From NCBI GenBank assembly GCA_018828125.1, contig JAHJWB010000022.1, positions 229,860 through 293,859 of the forward strand: a stretch of 64,000 bases of DNA. The letters run 5' to 3'. The notes under the pieces are model-generated. The model worked only from the letters and a program-made list of their open reading frames with translations, was not told where the DNA came from and made no database searches. A program made the translations under genes and the position numbers. The stretch comes from Gammaproteobacteria bacterium (GTDB lineage: Bacteria > Pseudomonadota > Gammaproteobacteria > Burkholderiales > Burkholderiaceae_C). Shown one piece after another: positions 56,395-64,000 of the stretch; the first letter of the stretch is position 1; each line of letters begins with the position of its first letter.

Positions 56395-57861
56395 ATGGTG
56401 GACATGTTTCCCGTGTTGCGGGTGCTCGGCATCCTGATCATGATCTTTGCACTGACCATGGGGCTGCCGCTGTCGGTGTCGTGGTTCATGGACGACGGGG
56501 TTTGGCATGTGTACCCCGTGGCGATGGCAGCGACCATGGCCTTTGGCTGCGGCCTGTGGTGGAAGCTGCGCCTGTTTCGCCGCGAGCTGCAGCCACGCCA
56601 TGGTGTCATGCTGGTCACGCTGGTGTGGGTGCTGCTGCCCTTGTTTGCAGCGCTGCCGCTAATGCTGGTGGCCCACGAGATATCGCGGCCGATGTCGTTC
56701 ACCCATGCGTACTTTGAGGCCGTCTCGGGGTTGACGACCACCGGGTCGACCGTGTTGGCCGGGCTCGATTCGCTGCCCGTGTCGATGAACCTATGGCGCA
56801 CCTTCTTGCAGTGGGTGGGCGGCATGGGCATCCTGATTCTGGCCGTAGCCGTGCTGCCGCTGCTGGGCGTGGGCGGCAGCCAGCTCTTCAGGGCCGAGGC
56901 CGCGGGGCCGGTCAAGGACGCCAAGCTCACGCCGCGCATGACCGAAACCGCCAAGGGGCTGTGGGGGGTGTACGCGGTGTTTTCGCTGTCGTGTGCCGGG
57001 GCGTACTGGGCGGGAGGCATGGACCCAGTGAACGCTGTGATGTACATGTTCTCGACCGTGAGCCTGGGCGGCATGTCGCCGCATGACACCAGTTTTGGCT
57101 TTTACCAGTCGCCTTTGCTGGAAGGCGTGGCGGTCGGTTTCATGCTGGTGGCCAGCTGCAATTTTGCGCTGTACTTCGTGGCCATCCGCAAAGGCCACTG
57201 GCAAGGCTTCTGGCGTGACCCCGAGCTGCGCGCCACCTTGTTCACCTTGATCGGGGGTGGGCTGCTGGTGGCGGGGTTGTTGTGGGTGAAAGGTGTGTAT
57301 GAGCCGCTGGACGCCCTGCGCTATGGCATGTTCAACCTGGTGTCCATTGCCACGACCACCGGTTACGCCACTGTGGACTACCTGGGCTGGCCGGTGTTTG
57401 CGCCGGTGTTCATGCTGCTGCTGTCGGGTGTGGCGACCAGCGCGGGCTCTACCGGCTGCGGTATCAAGATGGTGCGCATGCTGATTTTGCTCAAGCAGGC
57501 GCGGCGCGAGATGAACCGGCTGGTACACCCCCGCGCTGTGCAGCCGGTGCGCCTGGGCGATGCGGTGGTGGACAACCGCGTGATCTTTTCGGTGCTGGCC
57601 TTCATGCTGGTGTATGGCGCGACCATCATCGGCCTGAGCATGCTGCTGCTGCTCACCGACCTGGACCCGGTGACGGCGTTTTCGGCCATCATTGCCAGCG
57701 TCAACTGCATGGGGCCGGGCCTGGGCAGCGTGGGGCCCGCGTCCAACTACGCGGTGCTGACGGATTTTCAGGTGTGGGTGTGCACACTGGCCATGCTGCT
57801 GGGGCGGCTGGAGATCCTGAGTTTCATGGCGCTGCTCACCCCTGCTTTCTGGCGCCGCTGA
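56395..57861 (+). CDS. trkH: Trk potassium uptake channel TrkH
   Basis: A 488-residue inner-membrane K+ channel subunit. The pore-loop selectivity regions TTTGSTVL, STVSLGGMS, TTTGYATVD and CMGPGLGSVGP correspond to the four P-loops of TrkH. EAVSGLTTTGSTV is diagnostic. Operon with trkA. A Kup-type K+ transporter is encoded 1.6 kb further on. Confidence 0.95.
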   Translation: MVDMFPVLRVLGILIMIFALTMGLPLSVSWFMDDGVWHVYPVAMAATMAFGCGLWWKLRLFRRELQPRHGVMLVTLVWVLLPLFAALPLMLVAHEISRPMSFTHAYFEAVSGLTTTGSTVLAGLDSLPVSMNLWRTFLQWVGGMGILILAVAVLPLLGVGGSQLFRAEAAGPVKDAKLTPRMTETAKGLWGVYAVFSLSCAGAYWAGGMDPVNAVMYMFSTVSLGGMSPHDTSFGFYQSPLLEGVAVGFMLVASCNFALYFVAIRKGHWQGFWRDPELRATLFTLIGGGLLVAGLLWVKGVYEPLDALRYGMFNLVSIATTTGYATVDYLGWPVFAPVFMLLLSGVATSAGSTGCGIKMVRMLILLKQARREMNRLVHPRAVQPVRLGDAVVDNRVIFSVLAFMLVYGATIIGLSMLLLLTDLDPVTAFSAIIASVNCMGPGLGSVGPASNYAVLTDFQVWVCTLAMLLGRLEILSFMALLTPAFWRR

Positions 57862-57948
57862 CGCGGCTGGCGATGAGCGCGCCTTGCGAAACTGGCGCGT
57901 CGCCCCATCTCTCTACAATTCGTCGCAATTGCTTCCCGAGGGCTTCCC

Positions 57949-59244
57949 ATGGTTCCGCATCTCATCACGGCCCTGACCGGGCCGATCAACGAACTCGAAC
58001 AGCGCATTCTCGACTCGATGCCCGCCATCGAACGCTGGTTCCGGCTGGAATGGATGGAGCACACGCCGCCGTTCTATACCTCGGTCGACATCCGCAACGC
58101 AGGGTTCAAACTGGCGCCGGTCGACACCAACCTGTTCCCGGGCGGCTGGAACAACCTGACCAAGGAAATGTTGCCCCTGGCCGTGCAGGCCGCCATGGCC
58201 GCCATCGAGAAGATTTGCCCCGAGGCGCGCAACCTGCTGATCATCCCGGAGAACCACACCCGCAATACGTTCTACCTGTCCAACGTGGTGCAGCTGCAGC
58301 GCATCTTCAACATGGCGGGTCTGAATGTGCGCGTGGGCTCGGTCAGCCCCGAGATCAAGAAACCCACACTCATCGAGCTGCCCAACGGTGACACCGTGAC
58401 GCTGGAACCTGTAGTGCGCACCAAGCGGCGCCTGGGGCTCAAGGACTTTGACCCCTGCACCATCCTGCTGAACAACGACCTCACGGCGGGCGCCCCGGGC
58501 ATTCTGGAAGACATCCACGAGCAGTACCTGTTGCCGCCGCTGCATGCCGGCTGGAGCGTGCGCAGGAAGAGCACGCACTTCAAGAACTACGAAGAAGTGG
58601 CCAAGCGTTTTGGCAAGATGCTGGGAATCGACCCCTGGTTGATCAACCCGATGTACAGCCAGTGCGACGGAGTGGACTTTGCCGAAGACTTGGGGATGGA
58701 CCAGTTGCAGACCACCGTGGATGCGCTGCTGACCAAGGTGCGGCGCAAGTACAAGGAGTACGGCATCAACGAGAAGCCGTTTGTCATCGTCAAGGCCAAC
58801 AACGGCACATACGGCATGGGCATCATGACCGTGCGCGATGCGAAGGAACTGGACGCCGTCAACCGCAAGACCAAGAACAAGATGGGCGTGATCAAGGACG
58901 GCCAGCCGGTCAGCGACCTGATCATCCAGGAAGGCGTGTTGACGCAGGAGCGCGTGAACGACGCGGTGGCCGAGCCTGTGGTCTACATGATGGACCGCTA
59001 CGTGGTGGGCGGGTTTTATCGCATGCACGCCGAGCGCGGTGTGGACGAAAACCTCAATGCGCCCGGCGCGAGTTTTGTGCCGCTGGCGTTTGAGCACAGC
59101 ACCCACATGCCCCAACCCGGCGTACGCCCCGGCGTCAGTGCCCCGAACCGTTTTTACATGTACGGCGTGGTGGCGCGCCTTGCCATGCTGGCGGCCAGCT
59201 ACGAGCTGGAGGCGACCAATCCGGACGCCGAGGTGTACGACTGA
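57949..59244 (+). CDS. gshA: Glutamate-cysteine ligase (proteobacterial type)
   Basis: A 431-residue enzyme for the first step of glutathione synthesis. It belongs to the beta/alphaproteobacterial family distinct from E. coli GshA: IIPENHTRNTFYL, LNNDLTAGAPGIL, VKANNGTYGMGIMTV and YVVGGFYRMHAERG are characteristic. TACAAT at 57914 is a possible -10 element without a good -35. An 8-bp hairpin GTGGCAAG/CTTGCCAC (59260-59281) follows the stop, lacking a T run. gshB is 3.5 kb downstream, separated by kup and benE. Confidence 0.93.
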   Translation: MVPHLITALTGPINELEQRILDSMPAIERWFRLEWMEHTPPFYTSVDIRNAGFKLAPVDTNLFPGGWNNLTKEMLPLAVQAAMAAIEKICPEARNLLIIPENHTRNTFYLSNVVQLQRIFNMAGLNVRVGSVSPEIKKPTLIELPNGDTVTLEPVVRTKRRLGLKDFDPCTILLNNDLTAGAPGILEDIHEQYLLPPLHAGWSVRRKSTHFKNYEEVAKRFGKMLGIDPWLINPMYSQCDGVDFAEDLGMDQLQTTVDALLTKVRRKYKEYGINEKPFVIVKANNGTYGMGIMTVRDAKELDAVNRKTKNKMGVIKDGQPVSDLIIQEGVLTQERVNDAVAEPVVYMMDRYVVGGFYRMHAERGVDENLNAPGASFVPLAFEHSTHMPQPGVRPGVSAPNRFYMYGVVARLAMLAASYELEATNPDAEVYD

Positions 59245-59421
59245 AAGAGTCCGTCGCAGGTGGCAAGCGGTGCCTTGCCACGTCTGCCCTGGCTTGCCAA
59301 GAGCCCAGTTGTTGCAGTGCAACATAGGTGCATCACCCCAGGCGATCACGAGACCACAGGCGCACAATAGCGTTCCCAAAAGTAACGGAACCCCGTCTGG
59401 CCCTGTGCCCGGGGCCTGTCA

Positions 59422-61290
59422 GTGCAAAGCTCCAAGTCATCGCTCGCAGCGCTCACGCTGGGCGCCATCGGTGTTGTGTATGGCGATATCGGCACCAGCG
59501 TGCTGTATGCGGTCAAAGAAGTCTTCGGGTCGGGCCACGTGCCCTTCACCCCGGACAACATCTACGGCATCCTCTCGATCTTCTTCTGGACGCTGACGGT
59601 CATCGTCTCGCTCAAGTACGTGGTGCTGGTGCTGCGTGCTGACAACAACGGCGAAGGGGGACTGGTGGCCATGCTGGCCCTGGCTTCGCAGGCGGTCAAA
59701 GACAAACCCCAGTTGCGCAGTGCGTTGCTGGCAGTGGGCATGTTCGGCACGGCGCTTTTTTATGGCGATGGCGTGATCACCCCCGCCATCTCGGTGCTTT
59801 CGGCGGTGGAAGGGCTGGAGGTGGTTTCGCCACACTTCACCCAATATGTCATTCCTCTCACATTGGTGGTCCTGTTTTGCCTGTTTGTGGTGCAAAAGCG
59901 TGGCACCGGTGGCATTGGCAAGTTTTTCGGTCCGATCACCCTGGTGTGGTTCTGCACCATTGCGGCGCTGGGCATTTCGCACATCGTGGGGCACCCGGAA
60001 ATCCTGTGGGCCATCAGTCCACACCATGCGCTGGGATTTCTGTGGAATTACCCGGGCACGACCTTCATCATCCTGGGCGCGGTGGTGCTGTGTGTGACGG
60101 GCGCCGAGGCGCTGTATGCGGACCTGGGCCACTTTGGCAAACGCCCCATTCGCCTGGCGTGGTTTGCGGTGGCCATGCCCGCGCTGACGCTCAATTATTT
60201 TGGACAAGGCGCGTTGCTGCTGGCAGAGCCTGAAGCGGTCAAGAACCCCTTCTACCTGATGGCCCCCGACTGGGCATTGATCCCGCTGGTCATCATGGCC
60301 ACCATGGCCACCGTGATCGCATCGCAGGCGCTGATCACGGGCGCGTTCAGCGTGACCAAGCAGGTGATTCAGCTGGGTTACCTGCCACGCCTGAACATCC
60401 AGCACACCAGCGTGCGGGACACCGGGCAGATCTACATCCCGCTGGTCAACTGGGGGCTGTTTTTTGCCATCGTGCTGGCGGTCGTGATGTTCCGCTCCTC
60501 CAGCAACCTTGCCGCAGCCTACGGCATCGCCGTCACGCTGGACATGCTGATCACCACCACACTCACGTTCTTCGTGATCCGCTACGGCTGGGGCTATCCA
60601 CTAGCGCTGTGCATAGCGGCCACCGGCTGCTTCTTTGTGGTGGATCTGGCGTTCTTTGCGTCCAATCTGCTCAAGCTGTTCAAGGGGGGCTGGTTCCCGC
60701 TCATGATCGGCGGCATGGTCTTTGCCATGATGATGACCTGGAAAGAAGGGCGTCGTCTGCTGAACGATAAATTGCGCGCAGATGCCATTGATCTCAAGGA
60801 TTTTCTGGAATCTGTATTCATCAGTCCGCCCACACGCGTGTCGGGCACGGCAGTGTTCCTCACCGCCGAGACGGGGGCAGTGCCCAATGCGTTGCTGCAC
60901 AACCTCAAGCACAACAAGGTACTGCACGAGCAAAACCTGTTCGTCACCGTGCACAACCACGAGACGCCCTGGATTGGGCTGGACAAGCGCCTGCAAGTGG
61001 AGCCCTTGGGCCATGACTGCTGGCAGGTGGTGCTTCATTACGGTTTCAAGAACGACCCGGACGTGCCCCGCGCCCTGGAGTTGCTGCGCGGACGCGGTTG
61101 CGAGCTGGAGGCCATGACCACCAGCTACTTCCTGTCGCGAGACACGGTGATTCCGACCATGGGCGGCGGCATGGCCCCTTGGCGGGAGAAGCTGTTTGCC
61201 CAGATGCACCACAACGCCAGTGGTGCCGCTGACTTTCTGCACCTGCCCAACAACGCAGTGGTGGAGCTCGGTTCGAAGATCGAAATCTAG
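59422..61290 (+). CDS. kup: Kup-family potassium:proton symporter
   Basis: A 622-residue inner-membrane K+ transporter with twelve helices and a C-terminal cytoplasmic domain from about residue 460. [19 protein letters not shown] is the Kup signature, and [34 protein letters not shown] and [12 protein letters not shown] follow. The start is GTG at 59422 (read as Met). It ends 11 bp before an AGCGCTT repeat. Confidence 0.95.
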   Translation: MQSSKSSLAALTLGAIGVVYGDIGTSVLYAVKEVFGSGHVPFTPDNIYGILSIFFWTLTVIVSLKYVVLVLRADNNGEGGLVAMLALASQAVKDKPQLRSALLAVGMFGTALFYGDGVITPAISVLSAVEGLEVVSPHFTQYVIPLTLVVLFCLFVVQKRGTGGIGKFFGPITLVWFCTIAALGISHIVGHPEILWAISPHHALGFLWNYPGTTFIILGAVVLCVTGAEALYADLGHFGKRPIRLAWFAVAMPALTLNYFGQGALLLAEPEAVKNPFYLMAPDWALIPLVIMATMATVIASQALITGAFSVTKQVIQLGYLPRLNIQHTSVRDTGQIYIPLVNWGLFFAIVLAVVMFRSSSNLAAAYGIAVTLDMLITTTLTFFVIRYGWGYPLALCIAATGCFFVVDLAFFASNLLKLFKGGWFPLMIGGMVFAMMMTWKEGRRLLNDKLRADAIDLKDFLESVFISPPTRVSGTAVFLTAETGAVPNALLHNLKHNKVLHEQNLFVTVHNHETPWIGLDKRLQVEPLGHDCWQVVLHYGFKNDPDVPRALELLRGRGCELEAMTTSYFLSRDTVIPTMGGGMAPWREKLFAQMHHNASGAADFLHLPNNAVVELGSKIEI

Positions 61291-61301
61291 ATTTTTTGGT
61301 C

Positions 61302-61352
61302 TTTTTGGCCTCTAGCGCTTATCCATCAAGCGCTAATAGCTATCAAACTTGA
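61302..61352 (-). repeat. AGCGCTT palindromic repeat after kup
   Basis: TTTTTGGCCTCTAGCGCTTA, then TCCATCAAGCGCTAATAGCTATCAAACTT. A near-consensus full copy between kup and benE. Confidence 0.92.
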
Positions 61353-61427
61353 AGTTCTGGTAGCCGTGAGGCCAGGTTCTGCACCAAGGCGGGGCGCAAT
61401 CCGCAGCGCGGTGCCAGAATCCTGCCC

Positions 61428-62615
61428 ATGCAATTTTTCAAAGACCTGAGCCTGTCAGCTGCCACTGCGGGCTTTGTCGCGGTGTTGGTAGGCTTCACAA
61501 GTTCGGTCGCCATTGTTTTTCAGGCAGCCCAGGCGTTTGGCGCCACGCCTGTGCAGATCACGTCCTGGATGTGGGCGCTGGGGCTGGGCATGGGCTTGTG
61601 TTCTCTGGTGCCGTCCCTCGTCCTACGCAAGCCCGTGATGATCGCCTGGTCCACACCGGGCGCAGCGGTGTTGGCCACGGCGGGTGCTGCAGGCGGTTTC
61701 GGCATGGGCGATGCCGTGGGGGCGTTCATGGTCAGCGCAGCCCTCATCACGCTGGTGGGGGCAACGGGATGGTTTGAGCGGGTGATGAACCGCATCCCGA
61801 TGGAAATTGCGGCCGCCTTGCTTGCTGGAGTGCTGGCGCGGTTTGGTTTGCAGGCGTTTACGGCGGCCCAGACGGCATTGCCGCTGGTGCTGCTGATGCT
61901 GGGGGTCTATCTGGTGTCGCGCCGGTGGGTGGCGCGGTATGCAGTGGTCATCACCCTGGCCGTGGCGGTGTCGTATGTGGCGTCGCAGGGTCAAATGACT
62001 TGGTCCGCGGTGCAACTGGAGTTGGCGATCCCGGTTTTGACTGTGCCCGTGTTCAGCGTGGCGGCGACGGTCAGCTTGGCCATTCCGCTGTTTGTGGTCA
62101 CCATGGCCTCGCAGAACTTGCCGGGTGTGGCGGTGATTCGCGCGTCGGGATACGACCTGCCGGTGTCCCAGCTTCTGACCCTGACAGGTCTGGCCACCTT
62201 GGTGTTGGCGCCTTTTGGTGCGTTTGCCCTGAACTTCAGCGCCATCACCGCTGCCATGTGCATGGGCCCTGAGGCGCATGCAGATCGCAGCCGGCGCTAT
62301 GCGGCAGCGGTGTCGTGCGGTGCTCTGTATGTGGCAATAGGGCTTTTTGGCGCAGTGATTACCGGGCTGTTGACCGCGTTTCCGAATGAGTTGGTTGTGG
62401 CAATCGCGGGGCTTGCGCTGCTTGGAACCATCGGTAATGGTCTTGCCGCCGCGATGCGGGAGGAGTCGCACCGCGAGGCGGCGCTCCTCACCTTCCTTGT
62501 CACACTCAGTGGCGTGGTCATTGCCGGGGTGGGATCGGCCTTTTGGGGAGTGGTCGCGGGCAGCTTTGCGCTATTTGTGCAACAGTACAGACGTTCGCGC
62601 GCTAAGGGCGTCTGA
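61428..62615 (+). CDS. benE: Benzoate/H+ symporter BenE-family transporter
   Basis: A 395-residue inner-membrane protein with about eleven to twelve helices. GFVAVLVGFTSSVAIVFQAAQAFGATPVQ-type start, RKPVMIAWSTPGAAVL, MASQNLPGVAVIRASGYD and NFSAITAAMCMGPEAHAD are BenE features. The true substrate may be benzoate or another aromatic acid or purine-like compound; no aromatic catabolism genes are nearby. Monocistronic within a same-strand run. Confidence 0.9.
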   Translation: MQFFKDLSLSAATAGFVAVLVGFTSSVAIVFQAAQAFGATPVQITSWMWALGLGMGLCSLVPSLVLRKPVMIAWSTPGAAVLATAGAAGGFGMGDAVGAFMVSAALITLVGATGWFERVMNRIPMEIAAALLAGVLARFGLQAFTAAQTALPLVLLMLGVYLVSRRWVARYAVVITLAVAVSYVASQGQMTWSAVQLELAIPVLTVPVFSVAATVSLAIPLFVVTMASQNLPGVAVIRASGYDLPVSQLLTLTGLATLVLAPFGAFALNFSAITAAMCMGPEAHADRSRRYAAAVSCGALYVAIGLFGAVITGLLTAFPNELVVAIAGLALLGTIGNGLAAAMREESHREAALLTFLVTLSGVVIAGVGSAFWGVVAGSFALFVQQYRRSRAKGV

Positions 62616-62748
62616 GTAGCAGCCTGCCTGGGGGCATATGCCGCGGAGGCGGTTCAGACCTTTCCCCTTGTCTCCCTCTTATATATATGTGCGTATCCAT
62701 GCGTCCCCTCCTGGGAAGTGCATTCAAATCTATTGATCGTCTGACACC

Positions 62749-63705
62749 ATGAAACTGCTCTTCATCGCTGACCCACTGCAAAGCTTCAAGATCTACAAGG
62801 ACACCACCTTCGCCATGATGCGCGAAGCCCAGCGACGGGGCCACACCTTGGCCGTTTGTGAACCCCAGGACATCTCCTGGCAGCGCGGCAGCAAGGTGAC
62901 CTCCCGAGTGCAGGACATCACGCTCACAGGGGATGCCACCGAATGGTATGACGCGCGTCCGGAGCGCCGTGCTGCGCTGGCCGATTTCGATGCGGTACTG
63001 ATGCGCAAGGACCCGCCTTTTGATAGCGAGTATTTCTATGCCACGCACCTGCTCGAACAGGCCGAGCGCGATGGCGCGAAAGTGTTCAACAAGCCAAGGG
63101 CTTTGCGGGACCATCCGGAAAAGTTGGCGATCATGGAGTTTCCCCAGTTCATTGGCCCCACCTTGGTCACCCGTGATGCGGAGGATATCAAGCGTTTCCA
63201 TGGCGAGCATCAGGACATCATCCTCAAGCCCCTGGACGGCATGGGAGGCATGGGAATCTTTCGCGTGGGGCCGGATGGCCTCAATTTGGGCAGCATCACC
63301 GAAACCTTGAACCGCAATGGTGCCCAAAGTGTGATGGTGCAGAAATTTCTGCCTGAGATCGTGGAGGGTGACAAGCGCGTGCTGATCATCGGAGGCAAGC
63401 CGGTCCCGTTCTGTCTTGCACGCATTCCGCAGGGCAGTGAAGTACGCGGAAACTTGGCTGCCGGGGGCAAGGGTGTTGCGCGTCCGCTGTCCACACGCGA
63501 CTGGGAAATTGGCAATGCCCTTGGCCCGGTGCTGCAGGAGCGCGGTCTATTGTTGGCGGGCGTGGATGTAATCGGCGACTGCGTCACCGAGATCAACGTT
63601 ACCAGCCCGACCTGTTTCCAGGAGATCTTCGATCAGACTGGATGCGACGTGGCCCATCTGTTCATTGATGCGCTAGAGGCCGCCATGGTGGCGGCACGTC
63701 TTTAG
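62749..63705 (+). CDS. gshB: Glutathione synthetase
   Basis: A 318-residue ATP-grasp enzyme adding glycine to gamma-glutamylcysteine. LLFIADPLQSFKIYKDTTFAMM, MRKDPPFDSEYFYATHLLEQ-type sequence, the ATP-grasp lysine region DIILKPLDGMGGMGIFRV and NVTSPTCFQEI are all present. With gshA it completes the pathway. Confidence 0.96.
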   Translation: MKLLFIADPLQSFKIYKDTTFAMMREAQRRGHTLAVCEPQDISWQRGSKVTSRVQDITLTGDATEWYDARPERRAALADFDAVLMRKDPPFDSEYFYATHLLEQAERDGAKVFNKPRALRDHPEKLAIMEFPQFIGPTLVTRDAEDIKRFHGEHQDIILKPLDGMGGMGIFRVGPDGLNLGSITETLNRNGAQSVMVQKFLPEIVEGDKRVLIIGGKPVPFCLARIPQGSEVRGNLAAGGKGVARPLSTRDWEIGNALGPVLQERGLLLAGVDVIGDCVTEINVTSPTCFQEIFDQTGCDVAHLFIDALEAAMVAARL

Positions 63706-64000
63706 TTGAAGTTTTCCTCGGGTTTCCCCTTCTACCCCTCCAAAGTAGTGCTATAGTCGAGGGCTTCGCTACTGACGCGGTTCTGCAGATTGCAGGGTGA
63801 TGTGGGTAGGTCTTCTGGTGTTTTGGGTTTTGGCCTGGGGTGCTGGAGGGGTTGAAGAAAGTTTGGTTTTGAGTTGTAGGCGGTGTAAAAACCGGTATAT
63901 AATTCGAGGCTTCGCTGAGTAGAGGTGGTGATCGCAAGTCGATGACTGAGTCGAAAAGAAAAAACGAAAAGTTTGACAGTGCTTTAAAAACTGTGCTAGA
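63706..64000 (+). promoter_or_regulatory. Tandem promoter region, probably of a stable-RNA operon beyond the window
   Basis: Three promoter-like units: TATAGT at 63752; TTGTAG (63874) with TATAAT (63898), spacer 18; and TTGACA (63973) with the beginning of a -10 (CTAGA) cut by the window end. The first two are followed by nearly the same 13-14 bp, TCGAGG(G)CTTCGCT (63757 and 63904). An A-rich tract precedes the third, like an UP element. This architecture is typical upstream of rRNA operons. No coding sequence is seen. Confidence 0.6.

Noticed and set aside
63665..63684. GCGCTAGAGGCC in the 3' end of gshB resembling the end of the AGCGCTT repeat
   Set aside because: Only about 12 bp match and they encode ordinary gshB residues; the rest of the element is absent.

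Overview
The window is a GC-rich chromosomal segment from a betaproteobacterium, most likely family Comamonadaceae (Acidovorax or a close relative). This rests on protein similarity recognised by eye, on the Burkholderiales gene order fur/bamE/dapB/exbBD/leuS/lptE ... holA/proA, and on a short AGCGCTT palindromic repeat that I associate with Comamonadaceae genomes. No database search was run. Most of the window is ordinary housekeeping sequence, densely packed on both strands.

Layout. 0-4 kb: end of pyruvate kinase, two PAP2-type phosphatases, and a divergent OmpR-class two-component system; the shared promoter holds a CTTAA-N6-CTTAA box. 4-11.8 kb: fba, a lipoprotein, the transhydrogenase pntAB, fadD, mtnN. 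12-16.4 kb (minus): corA, then DMT transporter-tsaB-rimI-UDG-like protein. 16.4-22.7 kb: chemoreceptor, dacB, SemiSWEET, lipase-like lipoprotein, and an SGNH-like protein that appears to have lost its catalytic residues. 22.9-30.3 kb: purE-purK-tsaC, cnoX (ybbN), a YbaY/META lipoprotein, purC and an MFS transporter. 30.5-39.3 kb: hpf-ptsN-hprK, fur/bamE, dapB, exbBD, leuS-lptE. 39.4-51.5 kb: an accessory catabolic island. It has an eight-gene operon (peptide ABC transporter, PLP amino-acid deaminase-like enzyme, RpiR regulator, N-acyl-D-amino-acid deacylase), divergent ridA, and an arginase-ornithine cyclodeaminase pair. 51.8-54.6 kb: holA, a small conserved-looking protein, proA. 54.9-63.7 kb: trkA-trkH, gshA, kup, benE, gshB. 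The last 300 bp carry tandem promoter-like sequences that look like the upstream region of a stable-RNA (probably rRNA) operon just beyond the edge.

How the genes work together. The island between lptE and holA reads as a pathway: import of peptides or N-acylated D-amino acids, deacylation, PLP-dependent deamination, then hydrolysis of the enamine/imine product by RidA. An RpiR-family repressor is placed to act on two GTAA-N5-TTAC palindromes in the divergent promoter. Arginase and ornithine cyclodeaminase give a second, catabolic route to proline next to biosynthetic proA.

The most unusual feature is repetitive DNA. One palindromic repeat family occurs in seven places between genes or at gene ends and also, in frame, inside six genes (mtnN, purK, cnoX, exbB, leuS, proA). 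A second GC-rich repeat family sits at gene ends, and a related sequence encodes the C-terminal tail of ExbB. Three larger structured inverted-repeat elements lie at 25.7 kb and 54.7-54.9 kb.
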